This document shows positions 1 to 6,600 of a stretch of 6,959 bases of DNA, one piece after another. Source of the stretch: a bacterium (GTDB lineage: Bacteria > Patescibacteriota > Minisyncoccia > Phycocordibacterales > UBA10002); the NCBI GenBank assembly GCA_030649775.1, contig JAUSFR010000071.1, forward strand, positions 1 to 6,959, written 5' to 3'. How positions within the stretch are numbered: the first letter of the stretch is position 1; each line of letters opens with the position of its first letter. A model generated the notes under the pieces. It ran no database searches. It was given only the letters and a program-made list of their open reading frames with translations, and was not told where the DNA came from. A program made the translations under genes and the position numbers.

Positions 1-7
1 ACCCAAG

Positions 8-30
8 TTCAACAATGAAATGCAACGCCT
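8..30 (+). repeat. IS30 left terminal inverted repeat
   Basis: Aligned without gaps to the reverse complement of 1066-1088, 18 of 23 positions match. The matches include TTCAAC at the outer end and GCAACGCCT at the inner end. The inner end overlaps the left arm of the palindrome at 27-47, so transposase binding at this end could also affect transposase expression; that last point is inference. Confidence 0.75.
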
Positions 31-47
31 AGTATAAAATACTAGGC
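27..47 (+). promoter_or_regulatory. Perfect palindrome overlapping the transposase start region
   Basis: GCCTAGTAT (27-35) and ATACTAGGC (39-47) form a perfect 9-bp stem with an AAA loop. The palindrome ends two bases before the ATG at 50 and occupies the place where a Shine-Dalgarno sequence would lie; no purine-rich site is visible there. TATAAA at 33-38 in its centre could be a -10 box, with TTCAAC at 8-13 as a weak -35 at a long 19-bp spacing. A transcript from it would be nearly leaderless, while read-through from outside would fold the start region into a hairpin. This would limit transposase expression, but that is inference. Confidence 0.6.
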
Positions 48-49
48 AA

Positions 50-1087
50 ATGAAAAACCATACGCACAGAGAAAGATTCAAGCATTTGGATTTGAATGAC
101 AGAATTCAGATAGAAATACAGTACAGTCAAGGCAGGAGCTACGAGGAAATAGCCAAACACTTAGGCAGTGGTCGCAACAAAAGCACCGTTTTCCGAGAGA
201 TACGTGGCCGTCCCAACAAGGGAGTGGGTAAATACAAGGCGTACACCTCCCATTGCGAATTTATGGAGAAAGAGAAGAACCGCGGTAAGAGAGAAAAGCT
301 CAAAAATGAGGTCATAAGAACGTATACGAAAGAGAAGCTCCGAATCGGCTGGTCTCCGGAGCAGGTAAGCCTACGGATCGGTATAGATTTGGGAAAGGAA
401 TACAAGATTTCATACGAAGCCATCTACGAATACATTTACGACCAGATAGGGAGTAACGGGAAAGCCAAGAAAGGATGCGAGGATTTACGGAAATACCTCC
501 CGAGAAGACACAAGAGAAGGTCGACGAAAGGAGCGAGAACGGCTCAAAAGATGGAAAGAATGGAATCTTTGCCTTCAATCGAAGACCGGCCGATAGAAGC
601 AGACAAGCGAAAAGCCGTTGGACATTGGGAAGACGACACTATGGTTTCAAGACAAAGCCCTGAAAGAATCAAATCAATCAATGAGCGAGTGAGCGGTGTC
701 GTATTGCTCGGCAAGATGAAGGACGGAACTGCGATTGAATCGAGTAGGGTGGTGTGCGAGAGACTGAAAGAAATTCCATCGCCGTATCTGAAGACTTTGA
801 CCCGCGACAGAGGAAGTGAAAATTTGGATTACAAGACAGTCGAAGAAAAAACCGGAATGAACATATACTTTGCTCACGCATACTGCTCTCAAGAAAGAGG
901 GTCGAATGAAAACCTGAATGGATTGGTGAGAAGATTTTTTCCGAAGAAAACAGATTTTGCAAAAGTGTCCGATGAGGAAATACAACGCGTTGAATATCTG
1001 CTCAATACCAGACCAAGAAAAAGATTTGGCGGGAAAACTCCACTTGAGGTATTATTCGAGAGAACAGGCGTTGCGTTAAAAGGTTGA
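50..1087 (+). CDS. IS30-family DDE transposase
   Basis: This 345-residue protein would catalyse cut-and-join of the element's ends, through the IS30-type circle or abutted-end route known for the family. An N-terminal helix-turn-helix (residues about 12-52, LDLNDRIQIE...SYEEIAKHLG...STVFREI) matches the family's DNA-binding domain. The RNase H-like core follows, with probable catalytic residues D196 (in GHWEDDT), D253 (in TRDRGSEN) and E287 (in GSNENLNG). The D253-E287 spacing of 33 intervening residues is the family's DD(33)E signature. The C-terminus has the usual FFPKKTDF and LNTRPRKRFGGKTPLEVL motifs. Length is normal for IS30 (about 330-380 residues), with no frameshift. The start at 50 is the first ATG and puts the HTH at the expected distance, but no Shine-Dalgarno is visible and the start abuts the 27-47 palindrome. 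The TGA stop (1085-1087) lies inside the right inverted repeat. Confidence 0.95.
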   Translation: MKNHTHRERFKHLDLNDRIQIEIQYSQGRSYEEIAKHLGSGRNKSTVFREIRGRPNKGVGKYKAYTSHCEFMEKEKNRGKREKLKNEVIRTYTKEKLRIGWSPEQVSLRIGIDLGKEYKISYEAIYEYIYDQIGSNGKAKKGCEDLRKYLPRRHKRRSTKGARTAQKMERMESLPSIEDRPIEADKRKAVGHWEDDTMVSRQSPERIKSINERVSGVVLLGKMKDGTAIESSRVVCERLKEIPSPYLKTLTRDRGSENLDYKTVEEKTGMNIYFAHAYCSQERGSNENLNGLVRRFFPKKTDFAKVSDEEIQRVEYLLNTRPRKRFGGKTPLEVLFERTGVALKG

Positions 1088-1088
1088 A
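1066..1088 (+). repeat. IS30 right terminal inverted repeat
   Basis: This is the partner of 8-30, with AGGCGTTGC at its inner end and GTTGAA at its outer end. It overlaps the last codons and the stop of the transposase gene, so the coding sequence runs to the very end of the element. The bases just outside (ATCTAG) extend the resemblance to IS30 ends on this side only. Confidence 0.75.
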
Positions 1089-1189
1089 TCTAGCAAACTC
1101 TGAACATGAACAGAAATAACACAGCGAAATATAGAGAAACAAATGGAAAAGAACTGAAAAGTTCATACCATCAAAATAGTGAGTCAAAT

Positions 1190-1258
1190 TATTAGCGACG
1201 TAGAGCGAGAGAAATGAAAACTGCCTTGAGTTTTCATTTCCGAGCCGAGGAGCTAATA
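1190..1258. repeat. Nested inverted repeat with strong 12-bp hairpin
   Basis: The inner stem is perfect: 1211-1222 (GAAATGAAAACT) pairs with 1229-1240, leaving a 6-nt GCCTTG loop. An outer 7-bp stem, TATTAGC (1190-1196) with GCTAATA (1252-1258), encloses it. The right arm of the outer stem overlaps the left arm of the next element (1254-1264), so the two outer pairings exclude each other. There is no T-run, so it is not a typical terminator. Confidence 0.55.
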
Positions 1259-1348
1259 TAGTCCAACACTGCGTGGCTTCGCCACGCATATGGACGAGCG
1301 GAGCGAGTTCCGATATTACCTCGGGGCTTGCCCCGAGGGACTATATTA
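1254..1348. repeat. Cloverleaf-like inverted-repeat element
   Basis: A perfect 11-bp outer stem (1254-1264 TAATATAGTCC with 1338-1348 GGACTATATTA) encloses three inner hairpins. They are 1271-1277/1281-1287 (GCGTGGC, 3-nt loop), 1288-1294/1309-1316 (7 bp with one bulged G, 14-nt loop) and 1319-1326/1331-1338 (CCTCGGGG, 4-nt loop, sharing base 1338 with the outer stem). Many independent perfect stems in 95 bp are unlikely by chance. It has no T-loop, acceptor or anticodon features of a tRNA. It may be a REP/MITE-like repeat, since the outer repeats begin and end in TA, or a structured RNA; the sequence alone cannot decide. Confidence 0.6.
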
Positions 1349-1363
1349 ACGTTTGACCTACCG

Positions 1364-1405
1364 CATTCCCCATCCCCCATTCCCCATTCCCAATTCTCCA
1401 TTCTC
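1364..1405. repeat. C-rich heptamer tandem array, G4-capable on the minus strand
   Basis: Six 7-bp units run in phase: CATTCCC (1364), CATCCCC (1371), CATTCCC (1378), CATTCCC (1385), AATTCTC (1392) and CATTCTC (1399). Over 1368-1391 the minus strand carries four G-runs of 4, 5, 4 and 3 separated by loops of only 2-3 nt, which fits a canonical G-quadruplex motif. It lies about 80-120 bp upstream of the LamG gene's start. Confidence 0.75.
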
Positions 1406-1452
1406 TCTATTGTGCTACGACCTAATTTTTAACGACTGAAAGGAGTATAAAA

Positions 1453-1488
1453 ATGGAAGTACTCTTGTGGTATAATTCTCTGCAATGA
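1453..1488 (+). CDS. Possible 11-codon leader ORF overlapping the next start
   Basis: An ATG at 1453 follows a good AGGAG site (1441-1445) at 7-nt spacing and opens the short frame MEVLLWYNSLQ. Its TGA stop (1486-1488) overlaps the ATG (1485-1487) of the triple-LamG gene in an ATGA arrangement. That layout is typical of translational coupling, where a terminating ribosome restarts on the overlapping start, and the long gene has no other Shine-Dalgarno. No function can be assigned to the peptide. Against it, the extended -10 at 1468-1476 lies inside this frame, and a transcript starting there would not contain it. The frame is too short to show coding statistics, so it may be chance. Confidence 0.35.
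   Translation: MEVLLWYNSLQ
1468..1476 (+). promoter_or_regulatory. Extended -10 promoter (TGGTATAAT)
   Basis: TG-N-TATAAT is a perfect extended -10 element. No good -35 lies 17 bp upstream (the region is TAAAAA), as is tolerated with an extended -10. The predicted transcription start, about 7 nt downstream, falls at 1483-1485, on or next to the ATG at 1485, so the mRNA would be leaderless or nearly so. It is the best promoter candidate for the two secreted-protein genes. Confidence 0.6.
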
Positions 1489-3629
1489 AACCCCCTCTCT
1501 TTTCATCATTCTCTTATTCTGCTCTTTCCCGCTTTCGCTCTTTCCCTATTCTCTTATTTTCCTATTTTCTTATTATCCTCTTCTCCTTTTTCCTCCTGCC
1601 TTTTTCAGCGCACGGGGCGGTAATTTCCAAATCCTCTTCGCCCACAGGTCTCCAGTCCGGTCTTGTCGGGTGGTGGTCCTTTGACGGCAAAGATGTGGTG
1701 AACGGAAAGGTAAAAGACCGAAGCGGTCAGGGGAATGACGGAAGTCCGTCAGGTATCGCCACCTCCACCTTTTACTCCATCGGCAAAATCGGGCAAGGGT
1801 TCAGTTTTGATGGGGTGGATGATCGTGTAAACCTTGGAAGTTTTAGTTCGATTGCGACTGCCGCCAAAACCCTCTCAATGTGGGTAAAGCCTACGAATAT
1901 AACTTCCGACTCACGACTCATAAGTAATACCAATAATACAACTTTTTCTGTCCGAGTTTCTTCTGGTAAGGTCCAAATATGGTCCGATTCTGACGGGGAT
2001 GGTTGGAGTGACGTTGTAAATACAGCTGGAGGTGTTGGTTTGTGGACTCACTATGTTTTCGTGTTTAACGGTTCAGGAACGGTGATAGGGTATAAAAACG
2101 GCGTCATTCAGCAAACAGCTACTACAAATACTGCATCTTGGTCAACGCTCGCTCTCGGCGCACCACTCGAGCTTATTTATGGAGGTTATTTCAAAGGTAT
2201 GCAAGACGACGTCCGCATCTACAACCGCGCTCTCTCCGCCACCGAGGTTACCGCTCTCTACAACCAAGGCGGGGCGGGCAAAGCGAACGCCTCCAAAAAT
2301 TTGAGTCTCACGAGTGGCCTCGTCGTCCTGTTATCCTTTGATGGTAAGGACGTAGTGAACGGGAAGGTAAAAGACCGAAGTGGACAGGGGAATGACGGGA
2401 GTCCGTCCGGTATCGCCACCACCACCTTTTACGTACAGGGCAAAATCGGCCAAGCGGTTAAGTTTAACGCCTCAAGTAACCAAAACGTTCGCACGGCACT
2501 AAGTGCTTCTCAAGTGGTCAATAGCGGTTCGGCCAGTTTTTGGTTTAAAGCAGGCACTCAAACCGGCACGGCTCTTATGCTTGATGGTGGCAAAGATGGA
2601 AACAATTTTTACGCATTTCGTTGGAACGCTGGAGGTGTAAGATTCTACAGCTATGATGCCAATGTAAATGAGTTTCTTTTGGACAGCGATTCTACTCTTC
2701 TTTTTGATAATAAATGGCATCACGTGGCAGGCAGTTGGAATACTTCCAACGCGTATTTGTATATTGATGGAGTTCGGCAGACCAGTGTGTTTACCGGAGA
2801 TGCTACACTCACTCTGGGGGCTTCGGCGCTCACTATGGTCGGGGACTATCTCTCTGGAGGGGGAGCACCCTATAACGGAAATATAGACGAGGTCCGCGTT
2901 TACAATCGCACATTATCCGCAACCGAAGTCAAAGCTCTCTACAATATGGGCGGGACGAAGCAGAACGCCTCCCGCAACAATGCGGGTGATACTCTGCGAA
3001 ACGGCCTTGTCGGGCTGTGGTCTTTTGACGGGAAGGATGTGGTGAACGGAAAGGTAAAAGACCGAAGCGGGCAGGGGAATGACGGAAGTCCTGTGAGCAT
3101 CGCCACCTCCACCTTTTACGCGCAGGGCAAAATCGGCCAGGGGTTTAGGTTTGACGGGGTGGATGACAGGGTATCAACTGGCGCAACGCTTCCATCAAGT
3201 GGAGCTTTTACAGTTTCCTTGTGGATGAAGAAGATTCAAACATCCGGCAATCAGACAATTTTTGTACAAGATGCTTCCGGAGATATCCAGCTTTTCTATA
3301 GTCCATCCAACAATGGATTTGGATATAAGAATGCTCTTGATGTTACTGATGACCTCACGGGATGGACATATACACTTGATTCAAATTGGCATCATCTCGT
3401 TTTTATTGAGAATTATACCGGCGATGTCGATGGGGATCTCTTGTATGTTGATGGTGTACAGATTACATCCCAATGGGCCGGTCTTTCTGTGAACCCAGTT
3501 GCCCCGACTTTCCAAATTGGTGGTAGCGTAGGAGGACTTTTTTGGGGAGGTGTTCTCGACGACGTCCGCGTCTACAACCGCTCGCTTTCCGCAACAGAAG
3601 TGAAACAATTGTATAATTTAGGAAAATAA
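1485..3629 (+). CDS. Secreted protein with three LamG-like modules
   Basis: This 714-residue protein starts with a signal peptide: an unusually long n-region with R16 and R18, a hydrophobic core at about 20-40, and likely cleavage near SAHG-A (44/45). Three concanavalin A-like LamG modules (Laminin_G_3 type) follow at about 56-265, 276-492 and 505-714. Each opens with 'GL VG.WSFDGKDVVNGKVKDRSGQGNDG' and closes with 'D(D/E)VR(I/V)YNR.LSATEV..LYN'; module 2 has the typical WHHVAGSW and LYIDGVRQ strands. Such jelly-roll domains bind glycans or proteins, often with calcium; no catalytic residues are seen. The chain ends at the last module, without LPXTG, membrane anchor or sorting domain, so release or non-covalent surface attachment is likely. 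The ATG at 1485 is the only Met before the signal peptide; it lacks its own Shine-Dalgarno and is probably leaderless or coupled to the 1453 leader ORF. The first 100 bp are almost all pyrimidine. The next gene starts 4 bp after the stop. Confidence 0.9.
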   Translation: MKPPLFSSFSYSALSRFRSFPILLFSYFLIILFSFFLLPFSAHGAVISKSSSPTGLQSGLVGWWSFDGKDVVNGKVKDRSGQGNDGSPSGIATSTFYSIGKIGQGFSFDGVDDRVNLGSFSSIATAAKTLSMWVKPTNITSDSRLISNTNNTTFSVRVSSGKVQIWSDSDGDGWSDVVNTAGGVGLWTHYVFVFNGSGTVIGYKNGVIQQTATTNTASWSTLALGAPLELIYGGYFKGMQDDVRIYNRALSATEVTALYNQGGAGKANASKNLSLTSGLVVLLSFDGKDVVNGKVKDRSGQGNDGSPSGIATTTFYVQGKIGQAVKFNASSNQNVRTALSASQVVNSGSASFWFKAGTQTGTALMLDGGKDGNNFYAFRWNAGGVRFYSYDANVNEFLLDSDSTLLFDNKWHHVAGSWNTSNAYLYIDGVRQTSVFTGDATLTLGASALTMVGDYLSGGGAPYNGNIDEVRVYNRTLSATEVKALYNMGGTKQNASRNNAGDTLRNGLVGLWSFDGKDVVNGKVKDRSGQGNDGSPVSIATSTFYAQGKIGQGFRFDGVDDRVSTGATLPSSGAFTVSLWMKKIQTSGNQTIFVQDASGDIQLFYSPSNNGFGYKNALDVTDDLTGWTYTLDSNWHHLVFIENYTGDVDGDLLYVDGVQITSQWAGLSVNPVAPTFQIGGSVGGLFWGGVLDDVRVYNRSLSATEVKQLYNLGK
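1659..1775 (+). repeat. LamG anchor repeat, copy 1
   Basis: First of three 117-bp in-frame direct repeats coding for the start of each LamG module (residues 59-97, from GLVGWWSF to TSTFY). By hand count it matches copy 3 at 104/117 and copy 2 at 98/117 bases. Confidence 0.85.
2316..2432 (+). repeat. LamG anchor repeat, copy 2
   Basis: Second copy, 657 bp after the first. It codes for residues 278-316 and is the most divergent, with 96/117 identity to copy 3. Its differences from copy 1 are mostly third-base changes, but the two tryptophans of VGWWSF are replaced by leucines (VVLLSF). Confidence 0.85.
3003..3119 (+). repeat. LamG anchor repeat, copy 3
   Basis: Third copy, 687 bp after the second, coding for residues 507-545. 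It differs from the others mainly in one patch where SPSG becomes SPVS. Positions 3045-3069 share an almost unbroken run with copy 1. Confidence 0.85.
3620..3625 (+). promoter_or_regulatory. Ribosome binding site of the beta-helix gene
   Basis: AGGAAA lies in the last codons of the triple-LamG gene, 8 nt before the ATG at 3634. It fixes that start and favours translation from a shared mRNA. A TATAAT at 3612-3617 could be an internal -10, but it has no -35 or TG extension. Confidence 0.6.
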
Positions 3630-3633
3630 CTTT

Positions 3634-6600
3634 ATGAATATAAAACTTTTTCTTTTTACCCTCCTTTTCCTTCTTCCTCCGGTTAGCCATGCCGACATCG
3701 TTTCGGGACTTCTATCTCATTACAAATTTGATGAAGGTTCGGGAACTACAGCGGGGGATAGTGCTGGGTCGTTTGCTGGAACTTTGATGAACGGGCCGAC
3801 ATGGACGACAGGGAAGGTGGGAAGCGGGGCGATACAGTTCGATGGGGCAGATGATTATATTGCATTCAGTAACTTAAAATTATCGAATCAGTTCACGTTT
3901 TCTTTTTGGGCACGAACCGAAGGGGTTGCTGTGAGCAGTCCTTTTAGTGTAATGGCGGGACAATGGGGAACCTATATTTCTGATTGTTCTCAAAACGCTT
4001 CTTTTCTTTCTGTCACTACAATGGTGGGTGGACAGGAAAATGTAGGAGGATCAGCATGCGCGAGAACAGGTGCCTGGACACATTATGCCGGAACATATAA
4101 CGGTAGTGTTGCACGACTGTATGTGAATGGGGCTGAAACAGGAGCTCTTAATAAGACCGGTACAGTAAATTCTAATTTTCTTAGCTTTTCCATAGGTAGG
4201 TTTTCCGGAGGAGGTTACCATTTTAGCGGAGCGGTGGATGATGTCCGTCTATATAACCGAGCCCTCTTTGCTTCGGAAGTAACCGAACTCTACAATCTTG
4301 GTACTGGAGGTGGCGGCACCACCGCTGGAGACACCACCGCCCCCTCCGTCCCCTCGGGTCTTTCTGCCGCCGCAGTTTCCACCACAGCTATAGATCTTTC
4401 TTGGACGGCGTCTACCGATGCGGTCGGAGTAACGGGATATAAAATATATCGAGGGGGAGTGCAAATAGGAACGTCGGTAACCAATTCATATTCCGACACT
4501 GGGCTTGTTGCTTCTACATTCTACTCATATACTGTATCTGCCAATGATGCGGCGGGGAATAATTCATCACAATCAAGTAGCGCAAGCGCTACCACACAAA
4601 CCCCTCCTCCTTCCACTCCCGACACCCAAGCGCCTTCGGTTCCCGCAAATGTCATTTCTTCAGGTAGCGCCTACAACCAAGTGTCTCTTTCGTGGAGCGC
4701 TTCTACCGATACGGGAGGGGGCGTTGTAGCGGGCTACAAGATTTTTAGAAATGGTACGCAAATCGGCACGGCAGGCGTTGCTTCTTATACCGACAGCACG
4801 GTTTCTCCGTCCACCTCTTATTCGTATACGGTTTCCGCGTATGACAACGCATCACCTGCCAATAATTCCGCGCAGTCGTCGGCAGTTTCGGTCACGACTT
4901 CGGGAGCTCCCGTAGCGGGAGCGGGGGAAGACATTTATGTCGCTAATATTTCCCAAGGCGCTAATAACGGCACGAGCTGTGCAAACGCGCGCGACACCGT
5001 TTGGCTAAACGCTTGGAATTCGATTGACGGTTCAACCCTTGCGTGGTCGCAAGTGAAGGCAACGGACGGCCGGGTCGGACCCGGCGACACCCTGCATCTC
5101 TGCGGAACCATCGGCAAACAGCTCATCGTCCGCGGATCGGGAACTTCCGGCAATCCCATTACCATACTCTTTGAACCAAGTGCGAAGATCAGCATCGACC
5201 TCGCTCAACCCCGCCAAAATGAAGCCATCAATGTCTCCGGGAGAAACTGGATAACGATAGACGGCGGGTCAAACGGAATAATTGAAGCCCTCAATAACGG
5301 AACGGATTCGAACAAGGTGGGCTTCAACGGCATCACGGCAGAGTCTGTAAGTCATTTGACGGTAAAAAATCTTACCATACGAAATATATATGTTCGCAAT
5401 GTTACCATGCCTCCCTGGGGTCGGGATAACGCGCGACTCGGGGGTGGAATCAGTAGTTCGGGAAGTGATATTTCAATCCTTAATAATTCATTGAGCGATG
5501 CCGATACGCTTATCAGTTCCTCTTGTACGTCAGGAACCGACAGAAATCTTGTCATCAAAAACAACAAGATACTTCGCTCAAATCATGGCATTACTTTAGG
5601 CTCAGGTGGTCCCTCAAATTGTTTTCTCGACAATGTCATCATCGCTGATAACATTATTGATGGGGAAGACACATGGGAAAACGACTCGAATCCTTATTAT
5701 TACGATTCCCAGGGCGTGAAAGTACCCACGGTGTCTAGCGGAGACATTGGTATACATCGCAACGGCATTATCATTTTTAATGAAAGCCCGACTTATGGCG
5801 GAGGTATAAGTAATGTCAAGATATATCGCAATTATATCAACCAAGGAAAGTATCCAAAATCGGAAGGTGCTGGCACTGGAGCGATTTTTCTCATATCCTA
5901 TAAACCTGCTCAGGCAGTAAATATAAATATTTTCAACAATCTTTTTAAAAATGTTGCCCCACAACACTGGGGTAATGGGTTTATTGTAACTGGTGGCGAT
6001 GGTATCTTTATCGCCAATAACACCTTTGTTGGATGGAATGTAAACGGTAAGACTGGAGGAGGAAGCATTGCTGTCAGCGGCAGGAATATCCACATCTACA
6101 ATAATCTCAAGTACAATGCTCCCGGTCTCGCGCTCGCCTATGCTAGAGTCGATCCTGGACCTTCGCCATTCGGTACGATGTTTTCAGATTACAATCTCTA
6201 CTCTGGTTCCGAAGATGGCGCTTTTGGAATAAATCCGGGAGGAATATACAATACCTTTGCCGGGTGGAAGGCGTACAGTTCAAATTTTGACCCTCATAGC
6301 AAATTTGCTCTTCCTCTCTTGGATGCGAATTACCGCCCTACCGCTTCTGACACCGAGGCGCGCGGGAAAGGAATGAACCTCACCTCATATTGTGCAAGTC
6401 TTCCCGAACTATGCAAAGACTACTCTGGCACCCCCCGCCCGGCAACTGGTCCGTGGGACATTGGCGCCTACGAATACTACAGCGGTCAGCCGGTTACCCC
6501 TCCTGTCGTCGCTCCTCCCGTAACTACTTCCCCCGTAGTTACCCCGAGTGTTGCTCCCACCCCGCCCCCCTCTCAAGTTTCCTCCCCAAGCACCGGAAAC

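Larger units (their letters stand above)
8..1088 (+). mobile_element. IS30-family insertion sequence, apparently complete
   Basis: The element is bounded by imperfect inverted repeats (8-30 and 1066-1088) and carries one full-length IS30-type transposase. Outside the repeats, the right end read inward is TAGATTCAACC, which resembles the classical IS30 end as I recall it, so the true ends may lie 2-4 bp further out on each side. No 2-3 bp target duplication is evident: the flanks are AG at 6-7 and TC at 1089-1090. The copy may therefore be old or recombined, or the ends slightly misplaced. An intact frame and recognisable ends suggest it could still move. Confidence 0.82.
1089..1484. other. 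Intergenic region, about 400 bp, structured
   Basis: No conserved long gene lies here. In order it holds: AT-rich sequence with a minor 5-bp hairpin closed by a GAAA loop (1151-1164); a 12-bp-stem hairpin (1211-1240) enclosed by a weak 7-bp stem; a 95-bp cloverleaf-like element (1254-1348); a C-rich heptamer array (1364-1405); and the leader/promoter zone of the next gene (from about 1441). No hairpin followed by a T-run is visible, so there is no clear intrinsic terminator for the transposase. The small reverse-strand frame over 1002-1289 crosses the inverted repeats and looks like chance. Confidence 0.7.

Noticed and set aside
1002..1289. 95-codon reverse-strand frame across the IS end
   Set aside because: It crosses the transposase end, the IS inverted repeat and the intergenic hairpins; no domain is seen.
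1319..1348. GC-rich hairpin as an intrinsic terminator
   Set aside because: The 8-bp stem is strong, but the sequence after it on either strand has no T-run, and it is better explained as part of the cloverleaf-like element.
1254..1348. tRNA gene
   Set aside because: The cloverleaf-like layout suggested it, but arm lengths are wrong and the T-loop, D-loop and acceptor signatures are absent.
1659..3119. CRISPR-like array from regular direct repeats
   Set aside because: The repeats are 117 bp, in frame and about 660-690 bp apart, and they code for LamG modules.
3612..3617. Internal promoter (TATAAT) before the beta-helix gene
   Set aside because: It lies in coding sequence, with no -35 and no TG extension; AT-rich codons explain it and the 4-bp gene spacing favours co-transcription.
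5614..6093. 159-codon reverse-strand frame
   Set aside because: It lies wholly inside the well-supported beta-helix coding frame, has no recognisable domain and is explained as its antisense shadow.
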